Shown here: positions 22,471 to 34,525 of the stretch, piece after piece
Numbering within the stretch: the stretch's first letter is position 1
How the letters are laid out: every line of letters starts with the position of its first letter
Source of the DNA: Mycoemilia scoparia
Taxonomy: Eukaryota; Kickxellomycota; Kickxellomycetes; Kickxellales; Kickxellaceae
NCBI GenBank assembly: GCA_027575805.1
Contig: JANBPU010000052.1
Coordinates: 25,716-89,715 of the forward strand
Reading direction: 5' to 3'
Length of the DNA: 64,000 nucleotides
Translations under genes and position numbers: made by a program
The notes under the pieces: generated by a model
The model's database searches: none
What the model saw: the letters and a program-made list of their open reading frames with translations, nothing else
Told to the model about the DNA's origin: nothing

Positions 22471-24111
22471 CTATTTCTTTTGAGAAGCGTATGAGGCAAA
22501 GCCCCATTCGTTTCGTAGTCTTGGATCCAGCTTGGCTTCTTGAACTATATCTGGGCGAGATCTCCATATACGGACTGTTCCGTCGTCAGAGCAGGTGAGA
22601 AGCTGCGGATCAGTAGCCGATACCTGTGGTTTCCATGAAACACAGCTGACTTCTCGCATGTGGCCTTCGAGGACAATATCTGATCGATCTTTTCTCAAAG
22701 GAAGGCCAAAGCTGTCCAACTCCCATATATTTACAACACTGGAGCTAGAGCCCGCGGCGAGGTATCTTCCATCAGGGCTAACCGCAGAGCGGACAAAGAA
22801 TCCCTTGCACTCGAGCTGCGGCGCAGTGTATTCACCCAGAGGTTCGCCAAGACTGATTGCATTATATATTCGAATGGAGTTGTCACTGCATGTTGTGTAC
22901 AATCTTGTTCCTGTTGGATCGAGGTGTAGCGACGTAATACCACGCGACCTCTGCATTTGGCTGTTTCGGTTTGCTTTGTCGAGAACCTTTGATGTGGCCA
23001 CGGGCGTTGGAAAGGCGTTTCCCAGATGCGAGCCATACCGACGAATGTCCCATAGTCGAACCTCGCCATCATATGAGCATGTAGAAGCTAGCAAGTGGGG
23101 ATTGTGGGTCAACATCTGGGTTCCAGTTATGCTTGTTGTTTGCGAGAGCGGCTTCCCAAGCGAACGAGCACTGCGATATTTACGATTCTGTCGAGAACGT
23201 GCTGTGGAAGGCCCATGTGCGTTGATTATGACATCCACAGGGCGATGTGCTAGAAATCCCGCCTGGGTAGCAGCCCCATTACAGCGGGTGTCCCATACCA
23301 TAATCTTTGCGTCGCGAGATCCCGATACAAATATGTGGGGATTGCTTGGGTGGGCACACACAGACCGCATGGTTTTTGTTGAAGCCATAAACGAGCCAAC
23401 AAGGGCCTGTGTTGTTGTATCCCAAAGCGAACATGTTTCGTCAGCAGAAACAGCAATAACCTTTTGGTCGTCGGCAGTAAATGAAATGTCAAATATCGCG
23501 TTATTGTGGGCTTGCCAACGTGCCAATGTTCTTTGCCCTCTAGGCAGACTCTCGCACAAGCGCAAATAACCCGCTTCATCGGCTATCCCAAATACCTGCC
23601 CAGAAGAGCATCTGTTTGTGTATTTGCTGGCTAAAGGCGTTACTCTCTGAGATGAATTATGCTCGGGATCCTGATCCGAGTTGAGCTCTGCTATGTGATT
23701 TACAAGCGTATCATCAGTATCGGACACCATCGATAGAAGGACACTTGAAGTTCGAACTGGATGTAGCGATGCATAGGGTATTTTCTGGCGATTCCTCAAG
23801 AATGCCCGTTTGGTACAAATAGCTGGCCTTGGCTTTGGCATTTCTGTAAAAGCTGGTGGCTCTGTGCTTGTCCAGCGAGAAATGCCCTTGGCTACTTTCT
23901 GCTGCTTTGTCTTTGACAAAAGCACATTGTCATAACTGCTATTCTCTGTATTTGAGATACTATTTTCAGTATCTGACGAGGCCAAGTCTGAATCTGCTGC
24001 TTGGACATTCCGGCGCCGCTTTGGTGTCCTGGAAAGAGCTGCAAGTAGAGTCGACTGCCTTATATTTATACCAGGACTGGCTGTTATGTCACGTAGCGCT
24101 GCACAAGGCAT
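22471..24111 (-). CDS. CDT2: WD40 protein Cdt2/DTL, CRL4 substrate receptor
   Basis: Single exon, 546 residues. A ~150-residue Ser-rich N-terminal extension precedes seven WD-type blades. Diagnostic blades are WQAHNNAIFDISF, SADETCSLWD, VSGSRDAKIMVWDTRCNG, STCSYDGEVRLWDIRRYG and TCSDDGTVRIWRS. The insertion after the IMVWDTR blade, with a basic RSRQNRKYR patch, is characteristic of Cdt2/DTL. In animals and fission yeast Cdt2 is the receptor of the Cul4-Ddb1 ubiquitin ligase that destroys Cdt1 and other PCNA-bound proteins in S phase. Animal DTL carries its repeats at the N-terminus with a long C-terminal tail; here the tail is short and the extension is N-terminal. Convergent with the 17706 gene, 154 bp between stops. 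Confidence 0.85.
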   Translation of the reverse strand: MPCAALRDITASPGINIRQSTLLAALSRTPKRRRNVQAADSDLASSDTENSISNTENSSYDNVLLSKTKQQKVAKGISRWTSTEPPAFTEMPKPRPAICTKRAFLRNRQKIPYASLHPVRTSSVLLSMVSDTDDTLVNHIAELNSDQDPEHNSSQRVTPLASKYTNRCSSGQVFGIADEAGYLRLCESLPRGQRTLARWQAHNNAIFDISFTADDQKVIAVSADETCSLWDTTTQALVGSFMASTKTMRSVCAHPSNPHIFVSGSRDAKIMVWDTRCNGAATQAGFLAHRPVDVIINAHGPSTARSRQNRKYRSARSLGKPLSQTTSITGTQMLTHNPHLLASTCSYDGEVRLWDIRRYGSHLGNAFPTPVATSKVLDKANRNSQMQRSRGITSLHLDPTGTRLYTTCSDNSIRIYNAISLGEPLGEYTAPQLECKGFFVRSAVSPDGRYLAAGSSSSVVNIWELDSFGLPLRKDRSDIVLEGHMREVSCVSWKPQVSATDPQLLTCSDDGTVRIWRSRPDIVQEAKLDPRLRNEWGFASYASQKK

Positions 24112-24925
24112 TTTTGTATTACTTATGATGGCTATAATTATAAAAATATGCTAAAGTAGAAGCGTAAAGTAAAGAAGGACACATAAATCGTACCATTTTC
24201 AAATAGCCAGAACCCAAAATATGAAACTTTGTCACTATGCGAAACTCGAACGCACCATGTCACCTAAAAACAAAAACGCCTTTGGCATGCATTTCGCGTT
24301 TAGGAACAGGCCAATCACTTTCATAAACAAGTCGCAAAATGGCAGCAGCTTCCGACTCGACTCACAAACGGTTTTCAATAGGATTTTTACGGCACCCGGT
24401 CTTACCAATTACCGGCTTACTCATTAATTTCAAGAATTGGTGAAACTGATTACACACATGTTACACAAGCCATTTTGCATTGAATCAGTGATGCAGCGCC
24501 ACCAGAGTTCTCACCTGCTTTTAAATATAATTACCAATATTCGGTGGAATCACATGGATAGCCTTTTAGTATACAGCCAAAACTCTTGACAAGCTTGTTT
24601 TGGAAATGGAGCACAATACCTTTTCAAGCATCTGCCTTGATGTGTGACTTTGGTCAGGGTACTTGAACTACTGCTGACTCTCCAGCCTCTCAAGAAATGT
24701 TAGTCTATTTGCCAATGACTTTAACAAGTGGCCAGAGGCCACCACAACTTCCTGAGGCTCACCAAGCAATTCATCGCAGAAAAAAGCACCACCACCACCC
24801 CATAATATGCCGTCAAGAAGAAAAGAAGACTTTTGTGGCTATTCATGACTAAAAATACTTTATTCTGCAGGTTTTCTCGCACTTTCATTTCATTTCATTT
24901 TATTTTATGCAGCAATAACATTTTG
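24112..24925. other. divergent promoter region, CDT2-like / unknown protein
   Basis: No gene seen. Contains a candidate G1/S regulatory site (separate entry). The downstream frame is open back to 24833 but probably starts at 24926. Confidence 0.4.
24292..24298 (-). promoter_or_regulatory. candidate SCB/E2F-like site upstream of CDT2-like gene
   Basis: TTTCGCG on the plus strand, CGCGAAA on the minus strand, about 180 bp upstream of the Cdt2-like start. CRCGAAA is the Swi4/SBF box and TTTCGCG resembles E2F sites. A seven-base match is expected by chance, so support comes only from the cell-cycle role of the gene. Confidence 0.3.
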
Positions 24926-26227
24926 ATGTCAGAGAACAGTCTAGGAAAGGAACCTGACAAGAGTGGTGTCTCAACATCCAGCACCTCGTCCGCCAGTAAC
25001 AGCTATGACAATAGTAGCAGCAGCACGACCACTACTGCCAGCAGCGATAATAGTATGGGAAGCCATAGCACCAACAATTACGATGAAGAAAGCTGGGACA
25101 AGATTGCTATGTCGCAGGTCCTCAGTGAGCATAGCTCGCCCTGGACTGATGTGAACTCACGCCACTCCAGAGAGCCAACAATACTTTCATTTTCCACGAC
25201 AACCGGCAGGACCCATAGACACACACGGTCTCTATCTACGCCACCACAAACTGGCTCGGGAGCCCAAGCTGCACACAACCAGTCTTTATTTCACGGTGCC
25301 ATAATGGGCGAGAATCCGTCCACCATGAATACCAGCGGTGGAAATGCTGCGAGCCAGCACCGAGCGGACTGGGTCGAATCGTGGCTAGCACACTATACAT
25401 TCAGTCCCAACTACACATCACTCCTACCTCCCACAACAGGCAATGCCACGCAGAGATATAAGGGCGGCACGCATCTGCAAGATGGCTTTAGCACTTCTAC
25501 TCATCACAGTAGGGGGGCTCAAACAGGCGGCTCCAGTTCTATTGAGACAACACCCCAGGGCATGCGTCGCTGCCATAGTCTATACAGCATCTCGGCGCAT
25601 GACTTTGGGCAAAGAGACACGTCTCACAGCAGAGTAGTGTCTAACACCTGCGGCCAGGTCTCCTCCCCGTCCTTATACAACTTCATCGGCGAGGACCCAA
25701 GATACATCCCATTGTTTGCGGCTCCTAGCGGCCACCATGGCCATCCCTCTACAAACATATCGTCTATATCTACCACAGACCTTTTGCCGCTGTTCAGCTC
25801 GCCACCATCATCGGTGTTCACTGGCTCGTTGCTGCTGTCTCCGAGCTCTGAGAACGACGATGAGAACGAAAGACACACCTTGCATACCCTGCCTCCCAGA
25901 TCTGCTGCCAGCACAGATGAGCCACAGGAAGAGCCTGCCAGCAATGCGCGTGCCCCGAAATGCTGTAAGAGCAGGGTCGCATCGTCTCGCTGCTGGGCTC
26001 AAAGACACGGCGCCTACATTGCATCTCTCAATCCCAGGTTTGTGGATTTCGGACCACTGCCAGTCGTGCAACTTATGCGGTCATCAAACCGCCAAATGAG
26101 CCACGTACAATCCCCGAAGCTATGGGCAGCCGAAGGGCCAAAGCCAATCCCTAACAAGTCATCCTGGTGGCAGAGCATCAAGGGGAGGCTTGACGAGCTA
26201 TTAGACGACAATGTGCTTGTTGGGTAA
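24926..26227 (+). CDS. uncharacterised Ser/Thr-rich protein, 433 aa
   Basis: Start chosen at MSENSLGKEPD. The frame extends upstream to 24833, but that part is hydrophobic, AT-rich and probably leader (a TTTTATGCAG acceptor-like string lies just before). The protein is Ser/Thr/His-rich with a homopolymeric Ser/Thr/Asn run early on and PPSSVFTGSLLLSPSSE-type Ser/Pro segments. The last ~60 residues are better structured (FVDFGPLPVVQLM, then SSWWQSIKGRLDELLDD). Cys-Cys and Cys-x-Gln pairs occur near 385-400 (KCCKSR). No membrane segment or known domain. I do not recognise the family. Confidence 0.55.
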   Translation: MSENSLGKEPDKSGVSTSSTSSASNSYDNSSSSTTTTASSDNSMGSHSTNNYDEESWDKIAMSQVLSEHSSPWTDVNSRHSREPTILSFSTTTGRTHRHTRSLSTPPQTGSGAQAAHNQSLFHGAIMGENPSTMNTSGGNAASQHRADWVESWLAHYTFSPNYTSLLPPTTGNATQRYKGGTHLQDGFSTSTHHSRGAQTGGSSSIETTPQGMRRCHSLYSISAHDFGQRDTSHSRVVSNTCGQVSSPSLYNFIGEDPRYIPLFAAPSGHHGHPSTNISSISTTDLLPLFSSPPSSVFTGSLLLSPSSENDDENERHTLHTLPPRSAASTDEPQEEPASNARAPKCCKSRVASSRCWAQRHGAYIASLNPRFVDFGPLPVVQLMRSSNRQMSHVQSPKLWAAEGPKPIPNKSSWWQSIKGRLDELLDDNVLVG

Positions 26228-27681
26228 CCTGTAGAGCACACGCTGGATCATTTGTTTTTGTATTTTAGTTTTCTGTATTGGTTGTGTAATGTACTCTAGT
26301 CTGATGCAGGACTGAGCATCATAAATAGACAGCAAAGCGATTGAGATCAAGACAAGTGAAAAGGTGTAGAAAAAGCTGGCATGCAATATTGCCATTTGCC
26401 CAGCTGGGAGGTCTTTCTTGGATGCGAGCATGCTGGCTTATGGCCAGGCCAAAGCTGGTGTGCTATGAAGATGGGCCTTTTTAGAACAGGCCGGCTGGAA
26501 CAAGGGTTTGCCCAAAGTGCCAGGGATTGAACCATGCTACTACTGGATGGTTTATTTACGCAGCCACCCTACGCTGGCAAGGTTTGTTTACGTGATTTTC
26601 ATGGCTGGTTACAGGCATCCAGGTTCCGTTCAGGATTTAGGAAATAGCGAGCCAAGGCTCTGTTCCTCCTCTTGCCTCGCGCTACCCAGGCCAGGCCAGG
26701 GTCTTGGTGCATGGGGGAGAAGCAATTGCTTGTTTGCGCTGTCGCCAGGCCAGAGCCAGATCAAGGAGGATTCCGAGAAGGAGGGGAAGGCGAGAAGCGT
26801 GTGTGTGTGTGTGTGTATGGGAGAGATATAGAGTAGAGTTTAAGAAGACGGTGGATTCTGGAGATGGATATTACTGGTCCGCAGGCTTACCCAAGAGAAC
26901 AAGAAAATACCCAGCTCGAGCCGCGGCCAATGGGAGACTGTGGATGGAGCTGCATCCAGGCAAACACCCTTCAAAAAAGAGTTTATTATAAACACAACGC
27001 CTACCAAACGTCTTTTTGCCGTCCACTTGAGAAGGATACTGCTAGACACACATCCTATTGCCGCCTTGGTTTGCCCACACACTGGGCTTGCAAACCTATC
27101 AACAAACACAATATGCAAAATCGCTAGCAACTCCCCATTTGTCTGGCCATTTGTGCTGGCTCCCAATGCTCAGGCCTTTCCCAATCAAGTCTTGCCCCTC
27201 TCTCTTCCCTTTTCTTCCTGATAGCCGTTTTCATTTTCTGTACCAGTTTTTGTCCTATACAGGCCTTGCTGACTTGTCTTTAGCTGCCCTGTCTTGTATA
27301 CACACAAAACCGCTTCCAGCGCCCAAAAGTTGTCTCTCCTCATTTTGTGTTCTGATTTCCACCTCTCCTGTGTGCTTTCAAGCAAGCAACAAGGTCCAGA
27401 CACTTCTATTTGCTGTCCCAGTCAAAGCGGATATATAGAATAATAGGCCTTGCCTTGCCCTGCCCTGTCCTGTCCTTGTACCATTTTGTCAACCAAACAG
27501 CTTCTCTACGTCTCGTAACATTTTGTGCCAAGACATATTACTTGCGTGTAAACCAGAAGTACGAAAGACTTTCTGATCTTGCACATCTTTAGATTTCTTG
27601 CCCATTTTGAATTGGGTTCCCAAGTAAGCAGATTCTCGCCCCTGGTCGCTGATAACGACAACAATACCGACATTGCCTTAT
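26228..27681. other. intergenic, unknown protein to casein kinase gene
   Basis: No convincing gene. A (GT)n tract lies at about 26799-26816 and a C/T-rich leader-like stretch at about 27180-27480 (CCTTGCCTTGCCCTGCCCTG near 27447). CACCCTTCAAAAAAGAG near 26966 resembles the MITE end but is not enough to call a copy. Confidence 0.4.
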
Positions 27682-29503
27682 ATGCAGCAATCACCGGCCC
27701 AAAACAAGGTCATTGTCAAACACCAGCAATCCCATCCCGAGCGCCGGAGCAGCAGGCACCGTAGTAATATGCAGCCTTCCAGCCCCAATGTTGTGGGTGT
27801 CCATTACCGCGTCGGGAAAAAGCTCGGGGAGGGAAGCTTTGGTGTTATCTACGAGGGTACGTATCTTAGCAATTGGCTACACGGCAAATTCTGTAATCCC
27901 ACTGCATTTTGGCCGACTCGCATATTTGAAATTTGCTACCATGCCCCGTATGTGTGATTTGCTTTTGGAATTTAGGTACCAATTTACTAAACAACCAGCC
28001 AGTCGCCATAAAATTCGTAAGTGCTGCCTTTCTCAACATTTCTGGCCTTTTATGTACGCCTCGACATTTTTTACGCACGTTTGATACTGATTTTTCGGCT
28101 TCTGGTACTGACTGCTGTTTTAGGAGCCCCGCAAGAGTGAGGCGCCCCAGCTGAGGGATGAGTTTAGAAGCTACAAGATTCTCGCCGGAACACGTAAGTT
28201 TGCTTGCTAGTCCCTATAGTCTTGTCATATCATATCATATCCTCTGTGTCCAATCAAACTGCAACGATGCTCACATCTAGTAATTTTCTATACTCTTTAT
28301 TTTAGCCGGAATTCCTTCCGCCTATCACTTCAGCCAGGAGGGCCTCTACAACTTGCTGTGTATTGATTTGCTCGGCCCAAGTTTAGAGGATCTCTTTGAT
28401 ATTTGCAGAAGGCGTTTCAGCGCAAAGACAGTTGCCATGCTGGCCAAAAGGATGGTGGGTTAAGCACACATTCACATTGACTAATCAGTTGTTTGTTGAT
28501 CTAGCTGGGGTCAGACCTTCATTCTTATCATTCCCTATAACTATGAATTCCGTTTTAGCTTACTCTGGTAGAGTCGGTTCACGAACACAATCTCATTTAC
28601 AGAGATATTAAGCCCGATAACTTTTTGATTGGCCGGCCCCACAGCAAGGATGCCAGCACTGTATTCATGATCGACTTTGGAATGGCAAAGCAGTATCGAG
28701 ACCCAAAAACCAAACAGCATATCCCATATAGAGAGAGGAAGAGTTTAAGTGGCACAGCAAGATACATGAGTATAAACACGCACTTGGGGCGCGAGCAGTC
28801 TCGCCGTGATGATCTCGAGGCCCTTGGCCACGTCTTTATGTACTTCTTGAACGGATCCCTCCCCTGGCAGGGATTAAAGGCCAACACCAACAAACAAAAG
28901 TATGAAAAGATTGGCGAAAAGAAACAACACACCCCAATCCGCGACCTTTGTGACGGTCACCCGGAGCAATTTGAGATATATCTCACCACTGTTCGTAAAT
29001 ATGCATTTGAAGAGCAGCCAGACTATAATTACCTGCGCTCTCTCTTTGACCGTGTTATTAAACAGATTGGCGAAGAGGACGATTCTGTCTTTGACTGGAT
29101 GCTGCTCAACAACGGGCATGGCCTCGAATCCAGCTCCACTACCATGCATTCTGCCACCAGATACAGAACACATGCTGCTAACCAGCTACAGAATGGCTCT
29201 AATCTAGCCATTGCCCCACAAAACTCAAACATCCCATCAAGAACCCATCCGAAGAATGCCAGCGGGTCACGTCTCAACACAAACAACTCGAACTCCACAC
29301 CATTACGCGAGAGCTTCCCAAAGAATGACAACCTAAACTCACCACTCCATAAGAGCACAGGCCAGGGCATCAACGGCGATGTTACCAGCCCTGCAGCAGC
29401 TGCAGCAGCCAATCACCCTGTCATGGTTGAGCATCAGAACCAGCCCAAGCGCAGCTTCTTGGCCAGGATCTTTAGCTGCTGCACTAGCTCTCACGCCAAT
29501 TGA
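27682..29503 (+). CDS. casein kinase I, plasma-membrane (Yck/CK1-gamma) type
   Basis: Five exons (27682-27856, 27976-28016, 28124-28193, 28306-28454, 28559-29503) give 459 residues. Kinase motifs: [83 protein letters not shown] and [30 protein letters not shown] before the glycine loop and the [12 protein letters not shown] insert are typical of Yck1/2 and CK1-gamma. The long Ser/Asn-rich tail ends [13 protein letters not shown]; the Cys pair fits palmitoyl anchoring, although in yeast Yck1/2 the pair is at the very end. The second in-frame Met (27769) is an alternative start. Substrates in yeast include nutrient transporters and receptors at the membrane. Confidence 0.93.
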
Positions 29504-30541
29504 GAGGAATGGCACGCGCCCTTTCTCTTTTCGTTCATGTCATTTTAGTTTCGACTCAAAGCAAGTTTCTCAACCCTTTGATATATGTTCTACCTAATTT
29601 TCTATTCTCCATAGCACACACCCACACACTATTATTACTACTATCTTTCGTCATATGTCACACGTTTGTTATTGCAAGCATCGTGAACACACAAACTCTT
29701 TGATCTAACTTTCATTTTATCAAGAAACGACATTGGTTTAATAACTACTACTAACAACCCAGACATATACCTTTGCTACTTAACTTTTCTCAAAATATCT
29801 CTGCTTCCTTTCTAGCTGTTATAGTTGCTGCTACTATTTATTCTCCTGGCAGAACCATCCTTTTCCTATCCATCATCATAATCCATTTCACTCGCAATCC
29901 CATGAGGCTTATCAAGCCTTGGGGCTCACACATTTGTGTGTCCTCCAACGTACCCGCCTATCTATTCATAAAGAATACATGTATGGATTTGTTTGTGTAT
30001 TTGTGCGTCTATGGACATTAGACTATTGTGACATTCCAGGACCATGTTACTATAATTCCAACATACGCACCTGTTATTTTGAAATCTACCTACCCTATTA
30101 TTATTTTTAATAATAATAATAATAATGTTATTAGTATTATTATTACTATTGCTATAGCTGTCAATAGTTCTTGTCCATCCCCACAAATAATAACTCCCTC
30201 TTACATACCCACCTTACCTTTTGTTTTATACTATATTCTCTATTTTCTATTTAGCAAGGCTGCTATATTCTAGATCCAGGACAGTGGTATCTACTATTCG
30301 TACATCAGATGGTTTCCTGGTTTTTTGATATTTGATCACTGCATTTTTAAACATGTTAAAATGTGTTGTTACAAACCAATTGTTTTAAAAATAATAATGT
30401 AAGAGTAAAGTGCACTATGATTAGTACAAACTTATATATATATATATATATATGCATAGAGATGGTTTGTCAATAGATAAATGAGTTTCCACTTTAGATT
30501 TTTCAGTTGTAAAGTGGAAATTATTGTGGTTTTTATTGCCA
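29504..30541. other. AT-rich intergenic between convergent genes
   Basis: Probable 3' untranslated region of the kinase gene, a (TAA/TTA)-rich patch at about 30105-30150 and a (TA)n run at about 30431-30452. No gene seen. Confidence 0.5.
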
Positions 30542-33500
30542 CTATTTTTTTGGGCTTCCTGGAAGAAGACGGACTATCCCACTGGACGGGTTGCTGGCTT
30601 GAAGGGCAGTGTCGATGCGATAGTCGATTTTGCTTTTAGAGGATTTATTGGTAGCCTTGACAATATTACTCTATAACGACAAATTGAATTGATATAGTTA
30701 TCAAACGCAGAATTCATGGCATGAAATAGGTTAGATTATTCAAATAGGCAGAGTGATGTAATATATGGTCAGATTTCATACAGCCTTAAGCAAAAATGGG
30801 TGGTCACCAGGAGTTGCATATGATATAGGCGATGATTGGGTCCAAATCTGGTGAGGACCCATTTCTGCCCAATTAATGCTTGATCGCTAGTAAAATCTTT
30901 TCATATGGTCAGAGTCCATAAAAAGATCTTGTACAAAAGTGAGCAGTCTCCAGAAGTCATATAGAAATGACTTGTGATTTGGCCAAAATCTAAGGAACCA
31001 TTTCTAGCTTCTATACACCATTATGACAAAAAAATCCAAATTGACCAATAAATAATCTAATTTGGGAATTTTCTGCCTATTGATTGGGTTATAGATATTT
31101 TTGCCACAATAATAATGTGCATTGATCTCAAGCGAAATTTTGGCATTTATTATGTGTATATGAACTTACCAGAGATTCTAGTCCAAAAAGAAACTCACAC
31201 CCCACGACTCTGTACAAGGCATCAAGCTGAGAATCTAAGGCGGCTGAGGATAGAAATAATGATGGCGGGATTCCAATAATTTCCTATAAACAATATACAT
31301 TACAATGAATAAACATAGCCATAGTTGCGTGTATAAAGTGCTTGACGATTTATCTCTTGGAAAGGTTACAAGGCTCAAGGAAGAAACAGAGGCAGATGTA
31401 TATATATAAACAGCAACCTGGCCTACCATTGAGCTATCGGTTGATGACTCAACAACAATGTGTGAGCTGCCATCATCGATTTTGAATCTAAGTGAATACG
31501 AGGCTACAACATCATGGCCAGGAATCTTCTCCAGTCGGCAAGATAAGCATTGGAAGGGAAAACTATCAACCGGCCCTTTTAGTCTTTGGCTGGTGGTCAC
31601 ATACTCTTTCCAATTCCCAACATCCAGCTTCACCGGGTGTTTGCATGTGTTATCTAAAAGGAATCCAGGTTTAGAATAGAGCGCATTAATATAGGGCCGA
31701 GCAAGCTTTAAGTCAACATTTTGACTAATCAGATTTTCGGCATATAGATGTGTGCCAATGTTTGGATGCTTACGAATAAGGTATGTGGCCCCAACCAGGT
31801 CTCTCCTATCTCGCACCAAGCATGCTGCTTCAGCATCATTGTAATGTGATGGGTGCGTATTGACCACTACGTCGACAACCACGGCTTTAACGCAGTAGCT
31901 GGAGGTGGCACCATTTGGAGACAGGGTGGAGATATAATGTATATCACGCAAATCAGGTGAGGATATGATGCTCGTGAATGTTGATACTATATACAGATTT
32001 AAGCACAAATCCCCATCCACAGGTTTTGGGGGGTTGGTTAGATTATATCACTACTGACACCATGGAGATAAGCGGTACTAACTGACTAATAGATAAAACC
32101 ATAGCGCCTTACTATTGTAAATGTATGTTCCCTTGTCCAGCCCACCACTAATAAAGCACTTGTTCTTGTATAGCTCCGAAACCAGATTTCCAATAAGCAC
32201 CTTCTGGCCGGGAAGCATCTTGGCAACTGCCAGTCCGAGCTCATCCCACAGAGTAATGTCGGCCTCTTGGCCTTTGTCATTGCGGATGCGAAGGCCATAA
32301 CGGTCACCAACCCTGCCATTTGTCTCTACAGGGGCCTGTGCGTCGGTTTGTATTGATAGACACATGAGAATATGTGTGTGTGTGTGTGTGTGTATTAGTA
32401 CATGCACTGGGTATTCAGTCAGCTGATCATAGAAATCTGTGTATTATACATACGTTGCCAGAGACCAGAACCACAGTTCCATAGAGACAGATGTGCTTTA
32501 TGTTAGGCGTTATTGCGTCTAAATCCGGACACTCGACATGCTTGTCAAAATGAAAGAATCCCTATTCAGGCATCAATAACAGCCAAATTTCGGTATGAAC
32601 ATTTTGGTAAATGTGAATGGCAAATCATCTTTCGGTGCTCAAAGGCCACTTCTGGCCCATACACATTCAGCCAAAACACAAACTTACATCGTGGTGTTTC
32701 TTTGCTGGCAACTGGGATAAGTTTGCTTTTCCACAATCACTGCTGCTCTCTTCCTCTTCGGCATCATCCGTGTCCTATCAATTTATAGGAATATAGAACA
32801 GCGGTGAGTCACACACGTCAGAGACCTCCAGGGGGACAGGTCATGCCACCTTGGTAAATGCTTTCTAGCCCTCAAATGTCAGAAAACACATCTAAACTTA
32901 CGTCCGAAGTTTGTACAGCAAAAAGTATCGACTGTGACCCGTACTCCAGTACAGTGGCGGTGTGTCGCTGCTCCGTTCCACCACCATTAGTGTTTTCAGG
33001 AGGCTTATGGACTATTGGGCAAAGAACACCCAAGTTGTTCCCCTGCATTTTCCATGAGATGTACATACGTGCATTAGATATGCAAATGGCTCTGTGTGCT
33101 TTGCCTGTAGACAACATTTGTTCCCTGGCCCATATTTTTGTATATGCAAAAGTGGCTTTCAACAGCACCACTGATGCAATCATTTCAGCAGAAGGGCAGG
33201 CAGCAGGCTTACCTTGTGTACAAGCCGTGCGATGTCGGCATCTTCAAGATAAAAGTCTAGCCTGACACGACTATCACCGGGCAATTCTGACGAGCTTTGA
33301 TCTTCCTGTGGTTGGGGAGGATGAGGACGAGGACGAGGAGCTCCAAATACCGGAACCAGAGTGCCATGTATAGACGACTTCCTCTTTTGGTCTCTGTGAG
33401 AGTAAATCGGGCCTTCGATATGCTGTACCTTGAACCAATGCTGCTGCACGTCAAATACCGGCTTGCCAGGATCCTTGCAGCGCACAAATGTTTTGGATTG

Positions 33501-34207
33501 GGCATCGAACTCGACGCCAAATATCGACCGAATCAGCTCAGAGTCATCATACTTGTTGTTCTGCTGGCTGTGCGTGGCAAACGTGGATGTCTGGTTTCTG
33601 TTGCCCGTAGCCAGAACAGTGGTACATGGGTGATCGAGCACCAAAACAACACAGCTGGAGGGATATATTGGGCTTTTCAATGTTCTTTTTTGCATAAGGC
33701 CCATTGTTGAAACGTCATTGTGTGGTGGCAGCTCTAAATGGGTAGCTAAAATCCGACGCTAGGAAACACCAGGATTGATTGTGATGGCAAATCCAGCGTG
33801 GGGAAAACAATGTAGAGTCAGCTTCATAACATAAGCATGGGCAACAAACAACAATGGCTGCACACAGGTAAATTTCAGAGAAATTGGCACATCTATTCAC
33901 CCCCTGGCTTTTTGATAACAATGTCTGCACAATACACACTATTGCCATCGAAATAGCCTCTATGTGCAAATTCAACGTGGTATGCAGAACTCTATGCTGC
34001 TCTGTCGAGGTTTATACTTACAGGGCGGCGAAAGAAGCTGGAAAATTCTGTTGCATCCTGCATGGGCGTAAATCGGGTATCAGCCAGCATCCTTGCTCTA
34101 AAGTCGGCACTATGGCTTACGGTATGACCTGATGTCGCGGATGAGCTCACTGCTCCGTCTTTGAGCTCCCAGCCCCGTATTGGCACAAACACCGAAGCAA
34201 ATGCCAT
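30542..34207 (-). CDS. exon-rich multi-OB-fold protein, RPA large-subunit-like; family unknown
   Basis: I assembled nine exons with matching phases: 34022-34207, 33213-33758, 32902-33042, 32688-32774, 32454-32561, 32113-32335, 31427-31986, 31170-31283, 30542-30670, about 697 residues from MAFASVFVPIRGWEL. Two single-strand-binding-type OB folds are suggested. The first reads IKHICLYGTVVLV, RYGLRIRNDKGQEADITLWD and PGQKVLIGNLVSEL, the LxWxE pattern of RPA DNA-binding domains. The second, at the C-terminus, has PFQCLSCRLEK, SLRFKIDDGSSHIVVESS and EIIGIPPSLFLS, like the zinc-bearing DBD-C but with only one Cys pair. A middle acidic segment (DTDDAEEEESSSD) separates domains. Candidates are RPA-like repair proteins such as shieldin-2, MEIOB or RADX relatives; none is proved. 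Three upstream exons (34288-35069) may be its N-terminus. Confidence 0.62.
30767..31008. repeat. degenerate tandem pair (~102 bp units) in the penultimate intron
   Basis: Units 30767-30869 and 30907-31008 share GGTCAGA, CATA, a GTCxCCAG block, a CATAT block and end in CCATTTCT. They lie in the 499-nt intron between the exons at 31170 and 30670. No coding capacity; probably an old duplicated insertion. Confidence 0.5.
32371..32391. repeat. (GT)n microsatellite in an OB-fold gene intron
   Basis: Alternating GT run just upstream of the acceptor of the exon ending at 32335. Confidence 0.85.
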
Positions 34208-34287
34208 ACAGATCACTTGTTAGTTAAGGAGGTATAGCATCGCACACACATAGACAGACATCTGTGGAGAAAGTCAAAAATGCAAAC

Positions 34288-34491
34288 AATACTTATAGAT
34301 CTTCCCGCTGGTCCAAAGAAACGTGTCACTGACGATCAGGTTGAATAGCAGATGCCAAGTCGGATCCCCCGACTTCATTGACTCAATCAACGCATAGCCG
34401 CCTAGTAAAAATGTTGAAAAGTATTAAGCCATTGGGGTTCATACAGACTTGTGCACTATGCAAAAGAGGGGCATTCGGCGTAAAAAGAGAC

Positions 34492-34525
<34 letters not shown>

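Noticed and set aside
22595..23569. 324-codon plus-strand frame
   Set aside because: Lies antisense within the WD40 gene, which has clear family motifs; no recognisable content of its own.
26966..26985. CACCCTTCAAAAAAGAG, like a MITE end
   Set aside because: Only one end-like string; no matching second terminus or family interior nearby.
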